Part shown: positions 14,177 through 21,255 of the stretch, one piece after another
Numbering within the stretch: the first letter of the stretch is position 1
Layout of the letters: every line of letters starts with the position of its first letter
Assembly (NCBI GenBank): GCA_025457885.1
Contig: JALOTN010000005.1
Coordinates: 1-42,528 of the forward strand
DNA length: 42,528 nt
Direction: 5' to 3'
Source: Thermoplasmatota archaeon
GTDB lineage: Archaea; Thermoplasmatota; E2; DHVEG-1
Translations under genes and position numbers: made by a program
Notes under the pieces: generated by a model
Seen by the model: the letters and a program-made list of their open reading frames with translations, nothing else
Database searches by the model: none
What the model was told of the DNA's origin: nothing

Positions 14177-15625
14177 CTAGAGTTTATCTGCTTGTTTCCA
14201 GGTAAGGATAGGGTTTTTCACCGCTCCGATTTCGTCGATGCGTCGCACAACGGTATTATGGGGTGCTTCTTTGACGAGATCAGGTTCTTCCTGTGCTATT
14301 TTTAGCAAGGTTGCGATATATCCATCTAAAGTTTTTTTCGACTCTGACTCGGTCGGTTCGATCATGAGTGCCTCTTTGACAATTAAAGGGAAATAGACCG
14401 TTGGCGGATGAAGCCCATAGTCAAGGAGACGTTTTGCGACATCTAACGCACGGATGCCTTTGGTCGCCAGCAGTTGTTCACAGCTGATGACGAACTCATG
14501 TTTGCGAAGCTCTCGATAGGGGAGCTGATAGAGGGTGGAATCTACGAGTTTTTTCCTCATGTAATTTGCGTTTAATACAGCGACTTCTGAGGTTTCCTTT
14601 AGACCATTTCCTCCCATCAGGAGCACATAGATGTATGCTTTAATGATCACAGAGGTATTCCCGTAGGCGGCTTTTATTTTCCCAATGGAATCCGGGTAAT
14701 CATAATCAAAACGATACAGATGTTGTTTTTTTACGATTCGCGGGACTGGGAGGAATCGTTCGAGTTTTTGTTTTACACCAACCGGCCCAGCGCCTGGTCC
14801 ACCTCCTCCATGAGGCGTGGAAAACGTCTTATGAAGGTTAATATGGACGATATCAAAGCCCATATCCCCCGGACGTGCTTTTCCCATGATGGCATTCATG
14901 TTCGCACCATCATAGTAAAGGAGTGCACCTGCTTCATGGACAAGCCGGGCGATTTCCCTGATGTCTGTTTCGAAGATCCCTAAGGTGTTTGGATTGGTCA
15001 GCATAAAGCATGCGGTCTTCTCTGAGAGTGCTTTTTTCAGCATCTCCAGATCAACCGTTCCTTCTTTGGTGGATGGGATTTCGATGACTTTGTATCCTGC
15101 CATCGCAGCGCTTGCTGGGTTGGTCCCATGGGCGGTATCTGGTAGGATGACTTCATCTCTGTTGAAATCCTTTCGATGCTCATGATACGCGCGGGTGATA
15201 AGCAACCCTGTGAACTCTCCCTGGGCTCCCGCGGCTGGCTGCAGGGTGAACTGGTCCATGCCGGTGATTTCACAGAGCATTCGTTCAAGTTCATAGAGAA
15301 TCTGTAAGGTTCCTTGGATGGTGGTTTCATCTTGATAGGGATGAAGCAGGGCAAATGGTTCCCACCGAGAGATCTCTTCGCAGATCTTTGGATTGTATTT
15401 CATGGTGCAGGATCCTAAGGGGTAGATTCCTGATTCGATGCCGTAGTTCATTTGACTAAGTCGCATGAAATGTCTCATCACAATGGTTTCATCGAGGATG
15501 GGTAGGTTCAATGGAGTATTTCGAGCCAGTGATTTTGGGAGCACGACCTTCGTGTGATATTTTTCATTAGTCGTATCTTGGAGTTCACTCAGCAATGGTT
15601 CTTCCCACACGGCACTATGATACAT
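14177..15625 (-). CDS. gcvPB: Glycine dehydrogenase (decarboxylating) subunit 2
   Basis: A 482-residue PLP-dependent subunit of the two-subunit P-protein of the glycine cleavage system. It decarboxylates glycine and passes the aminomethyl group to lipoylated GcvH. The PLP lysine lies in NLHKTFSTPHGGGGPG (about residue 265), and PDTAHGTNPASA and LYYDGANMNA are conserved active-site segments. Length is normal. The ATG overlaps the stop of gcvPA (TAATG), with GGAGGTCACC as ribosome binding site, so the two are coupled. gcvT, gcvH and the lipoamide dehydrogenase gene are not in this window. Confidence 0.97.
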   Translation of the reverse strand: MYHSAVWEEPLLSELQDTTNEKYHTKVVLPKSLARNTPLNLPILDETIVMRHFMRLSQMNYGIESGIYPLGSCTMKYNPKICEEISRWEPFALLHPYQDETTIQGTLQILYELERMLCEITGMDQFTLQPAAGAQGEFTGLLITRAYHEHRKDFNRDEVILPDTAHGTNPASAAMAGYKVIEIPSTKEGTVDLEMLKKALSEKTACFMLTNPNTLGIFETDIREIARLVHEAGALLYYDGANMNAIMGKARPGDMGFDIVHINLHKTFSTPHGGGGPGAGPVGVKQKLERFLPVPRIVKKQHLYRFDYDYPDSIGKIKAAYGNTSVIIKAYIYVLLMGGNGLKETSEVAVLNANYMRKKLVDSTLYQLPYRELRKHEFVISCEQLLATKGIRALDVAKRLLDYGLHPPTVYFPLIVKEALMIEPTESESKKTLDGYIATLLKIAQEEPDLVKEAPHNTVVRRIDEIGAVKNPILTWKQADKL

Positions 15626-16965
15626 TAGGTGACCTCCTTGAGTAATGAGACAAGACGGGTCATGTTTTCCTCGCTATGTAGCTCTGTAACTCCAAATAAC
15701 ATGCAGTCCTTTAGATCTGGGTACCAAGATTCCAGCAACAGCCCTCCTTGCATCCCGTGGTGTAAAAGATGCTGATGTACTTTGGTGGCATGAGGGAGAT
15801 GGATGACGAATTCGTTGAAATGAACCCCGGAGAAGACTTTTGTGTACCCGGGGATTTTCGTGATTTGCTTTTCGAGGTGTTGGGCGCGTTCAAAGTTTTT
15901 TTCAGAAAGTTCCTGTAGTCCTTTTCCACCAAGCCAGGAGAGATAGGACGCTGTTGCGAGCATGCAGAGACCTTCATTGGTGCAGATGTTGCTGGTTGCT
16001 TTTTCTCGTCGGATGTGTTGTTCCCTGGTCTGCATGGTCATACAGAAGGCTCGTTTCCCTTGTTGGTCTTTGGTCATCCCAATGATACGACCGGGGATCT
16101 GACGAAGAAACTCGTTTTTACAGGTGAAAATCCCTAAGGTGGATCCACCGAAGTCAAGTGGGTTACCAAGATTTTTTCCTTCACCGATGACGATGTCTGC
16201 CCCGTAGTGTCCTGGGCTTTTACAGATCCCCAGGGAAATTGGGTCCACACCGACAACGAATAAAGAATGATTGTTTTGAAGCAAAGATTGGATTTCATCG
16301 ACTTGATTTTCAAAGACCCCAAAGAAATTTGGGTTCTCAATATAGCAGCCTGCTGTGTTGGCATCGAGTGTACTTTTTAGTTCTGCGAGATCGATGGTCC
16401 CTGTTTTTTTATCGTATGCGATTTCTTTTATGGTAATACCAGCGCCTTTGGTGTAGTTCTGAAGGATACTTTTTTTCTCCCAGGAGATGTTCTTTGGAAT
16501 CACAAAGGTTTTTTTCTTTGTTACTCGCATGCTCATCAGGGCGGCTTCTCCTAAAGCTGTTGCCCCATCATACAGAGACGCATTGGAGATATCCATCCCA
16601 GTGAGCTCGGCCATCATGCTTTGGTATTCGAAGATCGCCTGGAGGAAACCTTGTGATGTCTCTGGTTGATAGGGGGTGTACGCGGTATAGAACTCTGATC
16701 GTGAGATGACGGATTTCACAGCAGCAGGGATGTAATGAGGTTGGTATCCTCCCCCTAGAAACGATGGCATCTCACAAAAAGAAGTGTTTTTCTTAGCAAG
16801 TAGTCGCATCTGTTCCTCAACATCCTGTTGATTTTGTCCTGGTGGGAGGTTGAGGTTGTCGATTTGTAGGTCTTTTGGGATGTCAGAAAAAAGATCATTG
16901 ATGTCATGCAATGTTAGGTCCTGTAGCATGGCTTTTTTATGTGGAGAATTGGGTATAAACTGCAT
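15625..16965 (-). CDS. gcvPA: Glycine dehydrogenase (decarboxylating) subunit 1
   Basis: A 446-residue partner of GcvPB. It is PLP-fold but lacks the catalytic lysine, as is normal for this subunit. Typical segments are FLGGGYQPHYIPAAV, YTPYQPETSQGFLQAI and ELTGMDISNASLYDGATA. The ATG at 16965 is chosen because GAGGGGG precedes it; the upstream in-frame codon at 16989 adds eight unrelated residues. The two-subunit form is the one found in many archaea and Gram-positive bacteria. A signal-peptidase-like gene lies 54 nt upstream on the same strand. Confidence 0.96.
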   Translation of the reverse strand: MQFIPNSPHKKAMLQDLTLHDINDLFSDIPKDLQIDNLNLPPGQNQQDVEEQMRLLAKKNTSFCEMPSFLGGGYQPHYIPAAVKSVISRSEFYTAYTPYQPETSQGFLQAIFEYQSMMAELTGMDISNASLYDGATALGEAALMSMRVTKKKTFVIPKNISWEKKSILQNYTKGAGITIKEIAYDKKTGTIDLAELKSTLDANTAGCYIENPNFFGVFENQVDEIQSLLQNNHSLFVVGVDPISLGICKSPGHYGADIVIGEGKNLGNPLDFGGSTLGIFTCKNEFLRQIPGRIIGMTKDQQGKRAFCMTMQTREQHIRREKATSNICTNEGLCMLATASYLSWLGGKGLQELSEKNFERAQHLEKQITKIPGYTKVFSGVHFNEFVIHLPHATKVHQHLLHHGMQGGLLLESWYPDLKDCMLFGVTELHSEENMTRLVSLLKEVT

Positions 16966-17019
16966 GGGTACCCCCTCAAGGGTAATCATCAGCTGTTAAA
17001 GAAGGTTATCCTCAGAAAA

Positions 17020-17508
17020 TTATGGTGTCGAAAAAAGGGTACGAATATTGAGTTTTTCTCTGGAGAGTTCCCATACTTGGAGGCAGAGGGTGAACCAAGG
17101 GTTATCCTCTGAGGTTCCGATGATCTTACCAATAATTTGGGAATCGTAAACAGGTGCATCTGAGGCATCGGTGGAGCTAATGGTATAATAGATGGTGATT
17201 CCATCTTTTTTCTGTATTTCGGAGACAATACGTTGTTGCATGGTGTTTTTAATGGTATGACATAGGATGCTGTCCCCTTGCTTGATGCTGGGGGTTTGAT
17301 ATGATGGTTTTTCAATAATGATGTACCCTGCGAGAGCCTTGCTGCTGGTGATGTCCTGATTCTTCATATATGTGTATGCGGTTGGGTGGTTGAATGAATC
17401 GATGAAGGTGTCGATTCCTATGATATGGGTGATGGTGAGGAACGGCAGATTAGCTATGAGGACGAATCCAGTGAGTTTCAGGATGGTTGCATGTAGGGTT
17501 TTTTTCAT
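17020..17508 (-). CDS. Membrane-anchored protein resembling an inactive signal peptidase I beta-domain
   Basis: A 162-residue protein with one N-terminal membrane helix (about residues 10-32). The remainder follows the outline of archaeal S26B signal peptidases: a GYIIIEKPS segment, IKQGDSILCHTI (matching the usual GDIIxF region), QRIVSEI where active enzymes have HRIV, YTISSTDASDAPVYD where they have TKGDxNxxxD, and IIGKIIG. I cannot find the catalytic SGSM serine, and the histidine appears replaced. It may be a pseudoenzyme or a distant homolog; similarity is judged by eye. GAGGTGATGAG precedes the ATG. Confidence 0.5.
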   Translation of the reverse strand: MKKTLHATILKLTGFVLIANLPFLTITHIIGIDTFIDSFNHPTAYTYMKNQDITSSKALAGYIIIEKPSYQTPSIKQGDSILCHTIKNTMQQRIVSEIQKKDGITIYYTISSTDASDAPVYDSQIIGKIIGTSEDNPWFTLCLQVWELSREKLNIRTLFSTP

Positions 17509-17559
17509 CTCATCACCTCAGATATGCCCTTCTGTTTCGTGCTAATGTCTGTCAGACTT

Positions 17560-17573
17560 TCTATTTAAACTCT
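17560..17573. promoter_or_regulatory. Symmetrical TATA between divergent genes
   Basis: CTATTTAAACTC contains a near-palindromic TTTAAA. It lies 20-25 nt before the ATG at 17584 on the plus strand and 55-60 nt before the start at 17508 on the minus strand. One element may direct both transcripts. Confidence 0.4.
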
Positions 17574-17583
17574 ATCTGGAAGA

Positions 17584-17835
17584 ATGTCAAACAAGCAAAA
17601 TACAAATGCTACGAACAATATCCCCCCCACAATCTCGCAGTCAATCCAGACCAATGAAACCTTGGACCGATACGTACACCCCCAAATCCTTAGATCCTAC
17701 CTCATAGAAAAGATCGAAGAGAACACCTCAAATGACATGAAATTTTTCAAGAGGCAAAAATACTCAAAGGGTCCTTTCTATTACCTGGTGATAAGCTATG
17801 GGAAACACAAGCAAAAACCAACCAACTTCAGATGA
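17584..17835 (+). CDS. Hypothetical 83-aa protein upstream of the Lrp-like gene
   Basis: An 83-residue basic, Asn/Thr-rich product without Cys, signal or membrane segment. The central LDRYVHPQILRSYLIEKIEE could be helical. It starts at leaderless distance from a TATA-like element, and its 3' end overlaps the following gene by 38 nt. That gene's ribosome binding site (GGTGATA) lies inside this frame, so the downstream gene needs a transcript through here. This supports the frame being at least transcribed. Family not recognised; it could also be just a leader. Confidence 0.4.
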   Translation: MSNKQNTNATNNIPPTISQSIQTNETLDRYVHPQILRSYLIEKIEENTSNDMKFFKRQKYSKGPFYYLVISYGKHKQKPTNFR

Positions 17836-18319
17836 ACAAAAAGTCCTTTCTGAACTACAGAAAAACAGTCGAAATACCATTGATGCAATCGCCAAGAACT
17901 GCGGATTCTCACGACAGAAGGTATACCGCATCATAAAACAACTCGAAAGCACAGAGAAGATATGGGGCTATTCTGTGACTATGGATGAAACACCTGAAAA
18001 ACAAAAATTTATTTTATTCCTCAAAAAAGGAAAAGGAGTGCATGATCCCCGACAGGTCAAAGAATTACTCAACACACAGATGGATTCCTTAAAAGAGGAA
18101 CTTGGTGTCACCGTGTTACATTCGTATTTCATCCATGGAGACTATGATCTGGTGACTGTTTTTACGGCAAAAGATATTATGGTGGCAAAAAAATTTGTCG
18201 CTGCTCTAATAAATAAGTTCCCTGCAACCTTCAGCATCCGCATCAATCAGGTTCTCTATACGCTTCGAGAACAATACATCCGCACCCCTCATCCCGAGCA
18301 GATGAAGGATTTTATATAA
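17798..18319 (+). CDS. Lrp/AsnC-like transcriptional regulator
   Basis: A 173-residue protein. Its N-terminal winged helix-turn-helix (DEQKVLSELQKNSRNTIDAI, then CGFSRQKVYRIIKQLE, residues ~12-55) has the Lrp/AsnC pattern. The C-terminal half has the outline of an alpha/beta RAM-like effector domain: LHSYFIHGDYDLVTVFTAKD matches the usual G.yDl.l.v...d core. Such regulators respond to amino acids or related metabolites. GGTGATA precedes the ATG at 17798. It lies next to the glycine decarboxylase operon, so control of amino-acid use is a plausible guess, not shown by sequence. Confidence 0.75.
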   Translation: MGNTSKNQPTSDEQKVLSELQKNSRNTIDAIAKNCGFSRQKVYRIIKQLESTEKIWGYSVTMDETPEKQKFILFLKKGKGVHDPRQVKELLNTQMDSLKEELGVTVLHSYFIHGDYDLVTVFTAKDIMVAKKFVAALINKFPATFSIRINQVLYTLREQYIRTPHPEQMKDFI

Positions 18320-18358
18320 ACAACAGACCTTTTCAGACACAAAAATGAGATGAATATT

Positions 18359-18386
18359 CCTCTATTATAAATAGAGGTTTTATAAA
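18359..18386 (+). promoter_or_regulatory. rfcS promoter with palindrome over a TATA box
   Basis: A perfect inverted repeat, CCTCTAT (18359-18365) / ATAGAGG (18371-18377), surrounds TATAA. It is followed by TTTTATAAAGG, a second TATA-like element. The palindrome could be an operator, or a short hairpin plus T run that ends the Lrp-like transcript. Confidence 0.5.
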
Positions 18387-18429
18387 GGATAAATCCATTT
18401 CATGACACATTCGATTCTAAGGACAGATT

Positions 18430-19407
18430 ATGAAGGAAACCTCGGCACAACAAGATATTTGGACAGAAAAATATCGACCAAAGACGCTCTCAGAAATTGT
18501 CGGACAAGAAGCCATCGTAGAAAGGCTCAAAGCCTATGTAGGGACACAGAACGTCCCTCATCTTATATTCGCCGGACCACCAGGAACCGGGAAAACCACA
18601 GCTGCACTCGCGTTAGCCCATGAGGTGTTCGGGGAGCAGCACTGGTCACAGAACTTCAATGAACTTAATGCTAGTGATGAACGAGGGATCGGTATCATCC
18701 GGGGGAAAATCAAGGATTTCGCCCGCACCGCACCCATCAGGGCATCCTTCAAGATCATTTTTCTGGATGAGGCAGACTCCTTGACCCAAGAAGCACAAGC
18801 CGCATTGCGACGCACCATAGAAAAATATACCCATATCTGTCGCTTCATCCTCTCGGTCAATTATTCTTCAAAGATTATAGAGCCGATACAATCTCGGTGT
18901 GCCGTCTTCCGTTTCAAACCACTCACCGCGGATGATATCAAGAAATTCATACGGAAGATAGCCACCAAGGAACACCTGGAGATCACCTCTGATGGCCTTG
19001 AAGCCCTTATTTTCATCGCGCGGGGGGATATGCGGCGAGCTGTCAATATCCTTCAGGTTGGAGCATCATGTAATAAAAAGATAACCGCGGAGCTGCTATA
19101 TGAGACCTCAGCGACCGCTCGACCTGAGGAGATTAAAAAACTCATCACCACTGCGCTAGGGGGAAATTTCATGGCGGCACGCAACCACCTCTACGAACTC
19201 CTAATAACCTATGGATTAAGCGGTGAAGAGATCGTTAAACAGATTCATCGGAGCATCTTTGATCTCACCATCCCCGATGATCAGAAGGTTCAGTTGATGG
19301 AAAAAACCGGTGAAATAGAATTCAGACTTGTCGAGGGAAGCAACGATCATATCCAGTTAGAATCCCTCTTAGCCCAGTTCGTCCTCTTCGGAAAAAAATT
19401 ACAATAA
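18430..19407 (+). CDS. rfcS: Replication factor C small subunit
   Basis: A 325-residue AAA+ clamp-loader ATPase that opens PCNA and places it on primed DNA. It shows TEKYRPKTLSEIVGQ at the N-terminus, Walker A AGPPGTGKTT (~residue 47), ELNASDERGI, Walker B IIFLDEADSLT (~110), sensor 1 FILSVNYSSKI and the RFC box SRC (~154). A C-terminal collar domain completes the normal length. The start ATG follows AAGGAC. The 3' end converges on and overlaps cpgS by 9 nt. The large subunit gene is not in the window. Confidence 0.97.
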   Translation: MKETSAQQDIWTEKYRPKTLSEIVGQEAIVERLKAYVGTQNVPHLIFAGPPGTGKTTAALALAHEVFGEQHWSQNFNELNASDERGIGIIRGKIKDFARTAPIRASFKIIFLDEADSLTQEAQAALRRTIEKYTHICRFILSVNYSSKIIEPIQSRCAVFRFKPLTADDIKKFIRKIATKEHLEITSDGLEALIFIARGDMRRAVNILQVGASCNKKITAELLYETSATARPEEIKKLITTALGGNFMAARNHLYELLITYGLSGEEIVKQIHRSIFDLTIPDDQKVQLMEKTGEIEFRLVEGSNDHIQLESLLAQFVLFGKKLQ

Positions 19408-20736
19408 TTTCTTCATCTTCAGGAATTTTATCAAAAGAGACTCTATCTCCTGAGCGGTTTTCGTTCCAACACCATAACGGATCCGGACAACCGGTTTCTT
19501 CGTCTTCAAAATCCGTGTCAGGTCTATGGGAGTACCACTAACGACTACCTCACAGTTCGTTCCATTTATCGTCTGTTCCAACTCACGGATCTGTTTTTTC
19601 CCATATCCCATCGCAGGAAGAATATTCGTGAGATGTGGATACTTCGCAAACGTATCGACAATCGAGCCGACCGCTGAAGGCCGGGGATCGACGATACTCT
19701 TGGCCCCATATTCTTTCGCAGCGACCATACCCGCACCATACGGCATCCCACCATGCGTCACCGTCGGACCATCCTCAATGACCAAAACCCGTTTCCCGGT
19801 AATCATCTTCTTATCCTCAGCCTGGACCGTTGACTGTCCATCGATGATCAGGGTAGTGGGATTGACCATCTTAATGTTCCTCCGGACCGTCTCGATATCC
19901 TCTCTCTGAGCAGTGTTTACTTTATTGATAATGACGACATCCGCACTACGGACATTCATCTCCCCAGGATAATACCCCAGCTCATCACCTGCCCGATGAG
20001 GATCAGCGATCGTTATAAGGAGATCTGGTTTAATAAAGGAAAAATCATTGTTCCCCCCATCCCAGATAATTACATCCGCCTCTTTTTCTGCGGTTCGGAG
20101 GATTTTCTCATAATCCACCCCGGCATAAACAACCCCGCCCATATCGATATAAGGTTCGTATTCCTCCCGCTCCTCTATCGTACAGTTATACTTATCCAAA
20201 TCGGAATAACTCGCGAAACGCTGACACACCTGCGTCATCAAATCCTTATCATATGGCATGGGATGACGAATCGAAGCTACCTTAATACCTTTCTTCTGTA
20301 ATAACTCAAAGATTTTTCGAGAGACTTGAGATTTTCCGCTCCCGGTCCTCACTGCACAGACCGCGATGACAGGTTTCTTTGAGACAAGCATCGTACTTCT
20401 TGGACCTAATAATGTGAAATCAGCACCCGCAGCGTTCACGATTGCGGATTTCTGCATCACATACGCATACGGAACATCGCTATACGCAAAAACAACATAA
20501 TCAACATCAAACTTCTTAATGAGCTCAGTAATCTGCTCCTCCGGGTAGATCGGGATGCCCTTTGGGTAGAGTTTCCCAGCAAGCTGCGCAGGATACTTTC
20601 TCCCCGCAATATCAGGTATCTGTGTCGCGGTAAATGCCACCACGGAATACAACGGATTGTTACGGAAAAACACATTAAAATTATGAAAATCACGTCCAGC
20701 TGCACCCATAATGATTACTTTTCTTTTTTGAACCAT
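19399..20736 (-). CDS. cpgS: Cyclic 2,3-diphosphoglycerate synthetase
   Basis: A 445-residue protein matching archaeal cyclic 2,3-diphosphoglycerate synthetase, an ATP-dependent enzyme that cyclises 2,3-bisphosphoglycerate to an osmolyte/thermoprotectant. Visible features are the N-terminal MGAAGRDFHNFN, a P-loop TGSGKSQVSRK (~residue 130), IIWDGGNNDFSF, DPHRAGDE and EDGPTVTHGGMPYGAG. The ATG at 20736 is used; the upstream extension to 20817 looks unrelated and would span the TATA box at 20768-20777. In non-thermophiles homologs may have another role; some are annotated only as GTPases. Substrate is therefore likely but not certain. Confidence 0.85.
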   Translation of the reverse strand: MVQKRKVIIMGAAGRDFHNFNVFFRNNPLYSVVAFTATQIPDIAGRKYPAQLAGKLYPKGIPIYPEEQITELIKKFDVDYVVFAYSDVPYAYVMQKSAIVNAAGADFTLLGPRSTMLVSKKPVIAVCAVRTGSGKSQVSRKIFELLQKKGIKVASIRHPMPYDKDLMTQVCQRFASYSDLDKYNCTIEEREEYEPYIDMGGVVYAGVDYEKILRTAEKEADVIIWDGGNNDFSFIKPDLLITIADPHRAGDELGYYPGEMNVRSADVVIINKVNTAQREDIETVRRNIKMVNPTTLIIDGQSTVQAEDKKMITGKRVLVIEDGPTVTHGGMPYGAGMVAAKEYGAKSIVDPRPSAVGSIVDTFAKYPHLTNILPAMGYGKKQIRELEQTINGTNCEVVVSGTPIDLTRILKTKKPVVRIRYGVGTKTAQEIESLLIKFLKMKKLL

Positions 20737-20767
20737 AAATATCCCGTCTAGCCAGGAATCAGATGAG

Positions 20768-20778
20768 GGTATAAATAC
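20768..20778 (-). promoter_or_regulatory. TATA box of cpgS
   Basis: Minus-strand GTATTTATACC, placing the transcription start about 10 nt before the ATG at 20736. Confidence 0.5.
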
Positions 20779-20865
20779 ATTTTTCACATATAATTCATAA
20801 AAAACAATCCTTTCCACTAACTACAAATACTGTGTCTCTGATTCACTATCGGACGTGTGAGGAAT

Positions 20866-21063
20866 ATGAATAGAGAAGCAGTACCATTACTCCTTGGAAT
20901 CCTTATACCGATCATCATTGTCGCCTTAATCGTCCTGTATCTGAATGGTTTTGATATCACTATATATCTAAGAAAAATTAACATCATGTATTATCTAATA
21001 CTATTGCCCTTTGCCCTTGGGCTTCTCGTTATCATCTTCTGGTTTCGGAAACCACGAGATTAA
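20866..21063 (+). CDS. Small membrane protein with two helices
   Basis: A 65-residue protein composed of two hydrophobic helices (about residues 6-27 and 40-60), a short loop FDITIYLRKIN, and a basic C-terminus WFRKPRD. The ATG at 20866 follows GTGAGGA; the in-frame GTG at 20857 is itself part of that ribosome binding site. It lies between cpgS (divergent) and the pilus cluster but has its own region. No family recognised. Confidence 0.6.
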   Translation: MNREAVPLLLGILIPIIIVALIVLYLNGFDITIYLRKINIMYYLILLPFALGLLVIIFWFRKPRD

Positions 21064-21093
21064 AACATATCATCAATACCATAGAATTATAAA

Positions 21094-21255
21094 GAAAGTT
21101 ATAAATACGAACAAACTATATCAAAATTTGTCGGATGTGATGCACAAAAAGTAGAGTTCAGATTATTTATCAATTTGTCTTGTTATAGAGTTAAAAAGGA
21201 ATTTGGGAAGATGGGATGCATGGAATCGGTAGGAGAGCCATAATGGAGGGGTCAA
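21094..21255 (+). promoter_or_regulatory. Promoter and long leader of the pilus cluster
   Basis: The TATA box is AGTTATAAATACGAAC (21097-21112); the 10-mer AAATACGAAC recurs at the promoter of the gene at 41486. The expected start near 21130 leaves an unusually long leader of about 125 nt. GGAGGGG (21246-21252) is the ribosome binding site. A possible 10-codon reading frame (21211-21243) ends just before it. Confidence 0.55.

Noticed and set aside
16965-17019. Glycine riboswitch before gcvPA
   Set aside because: The gap is only 54 nt, without a structured region.
21211-21243. 10-codon frame before ATPase 1 as a leader peptide
   Set aside because: It is short, with no clear ribosome binding site of its own and no recognisable attenuator structure.
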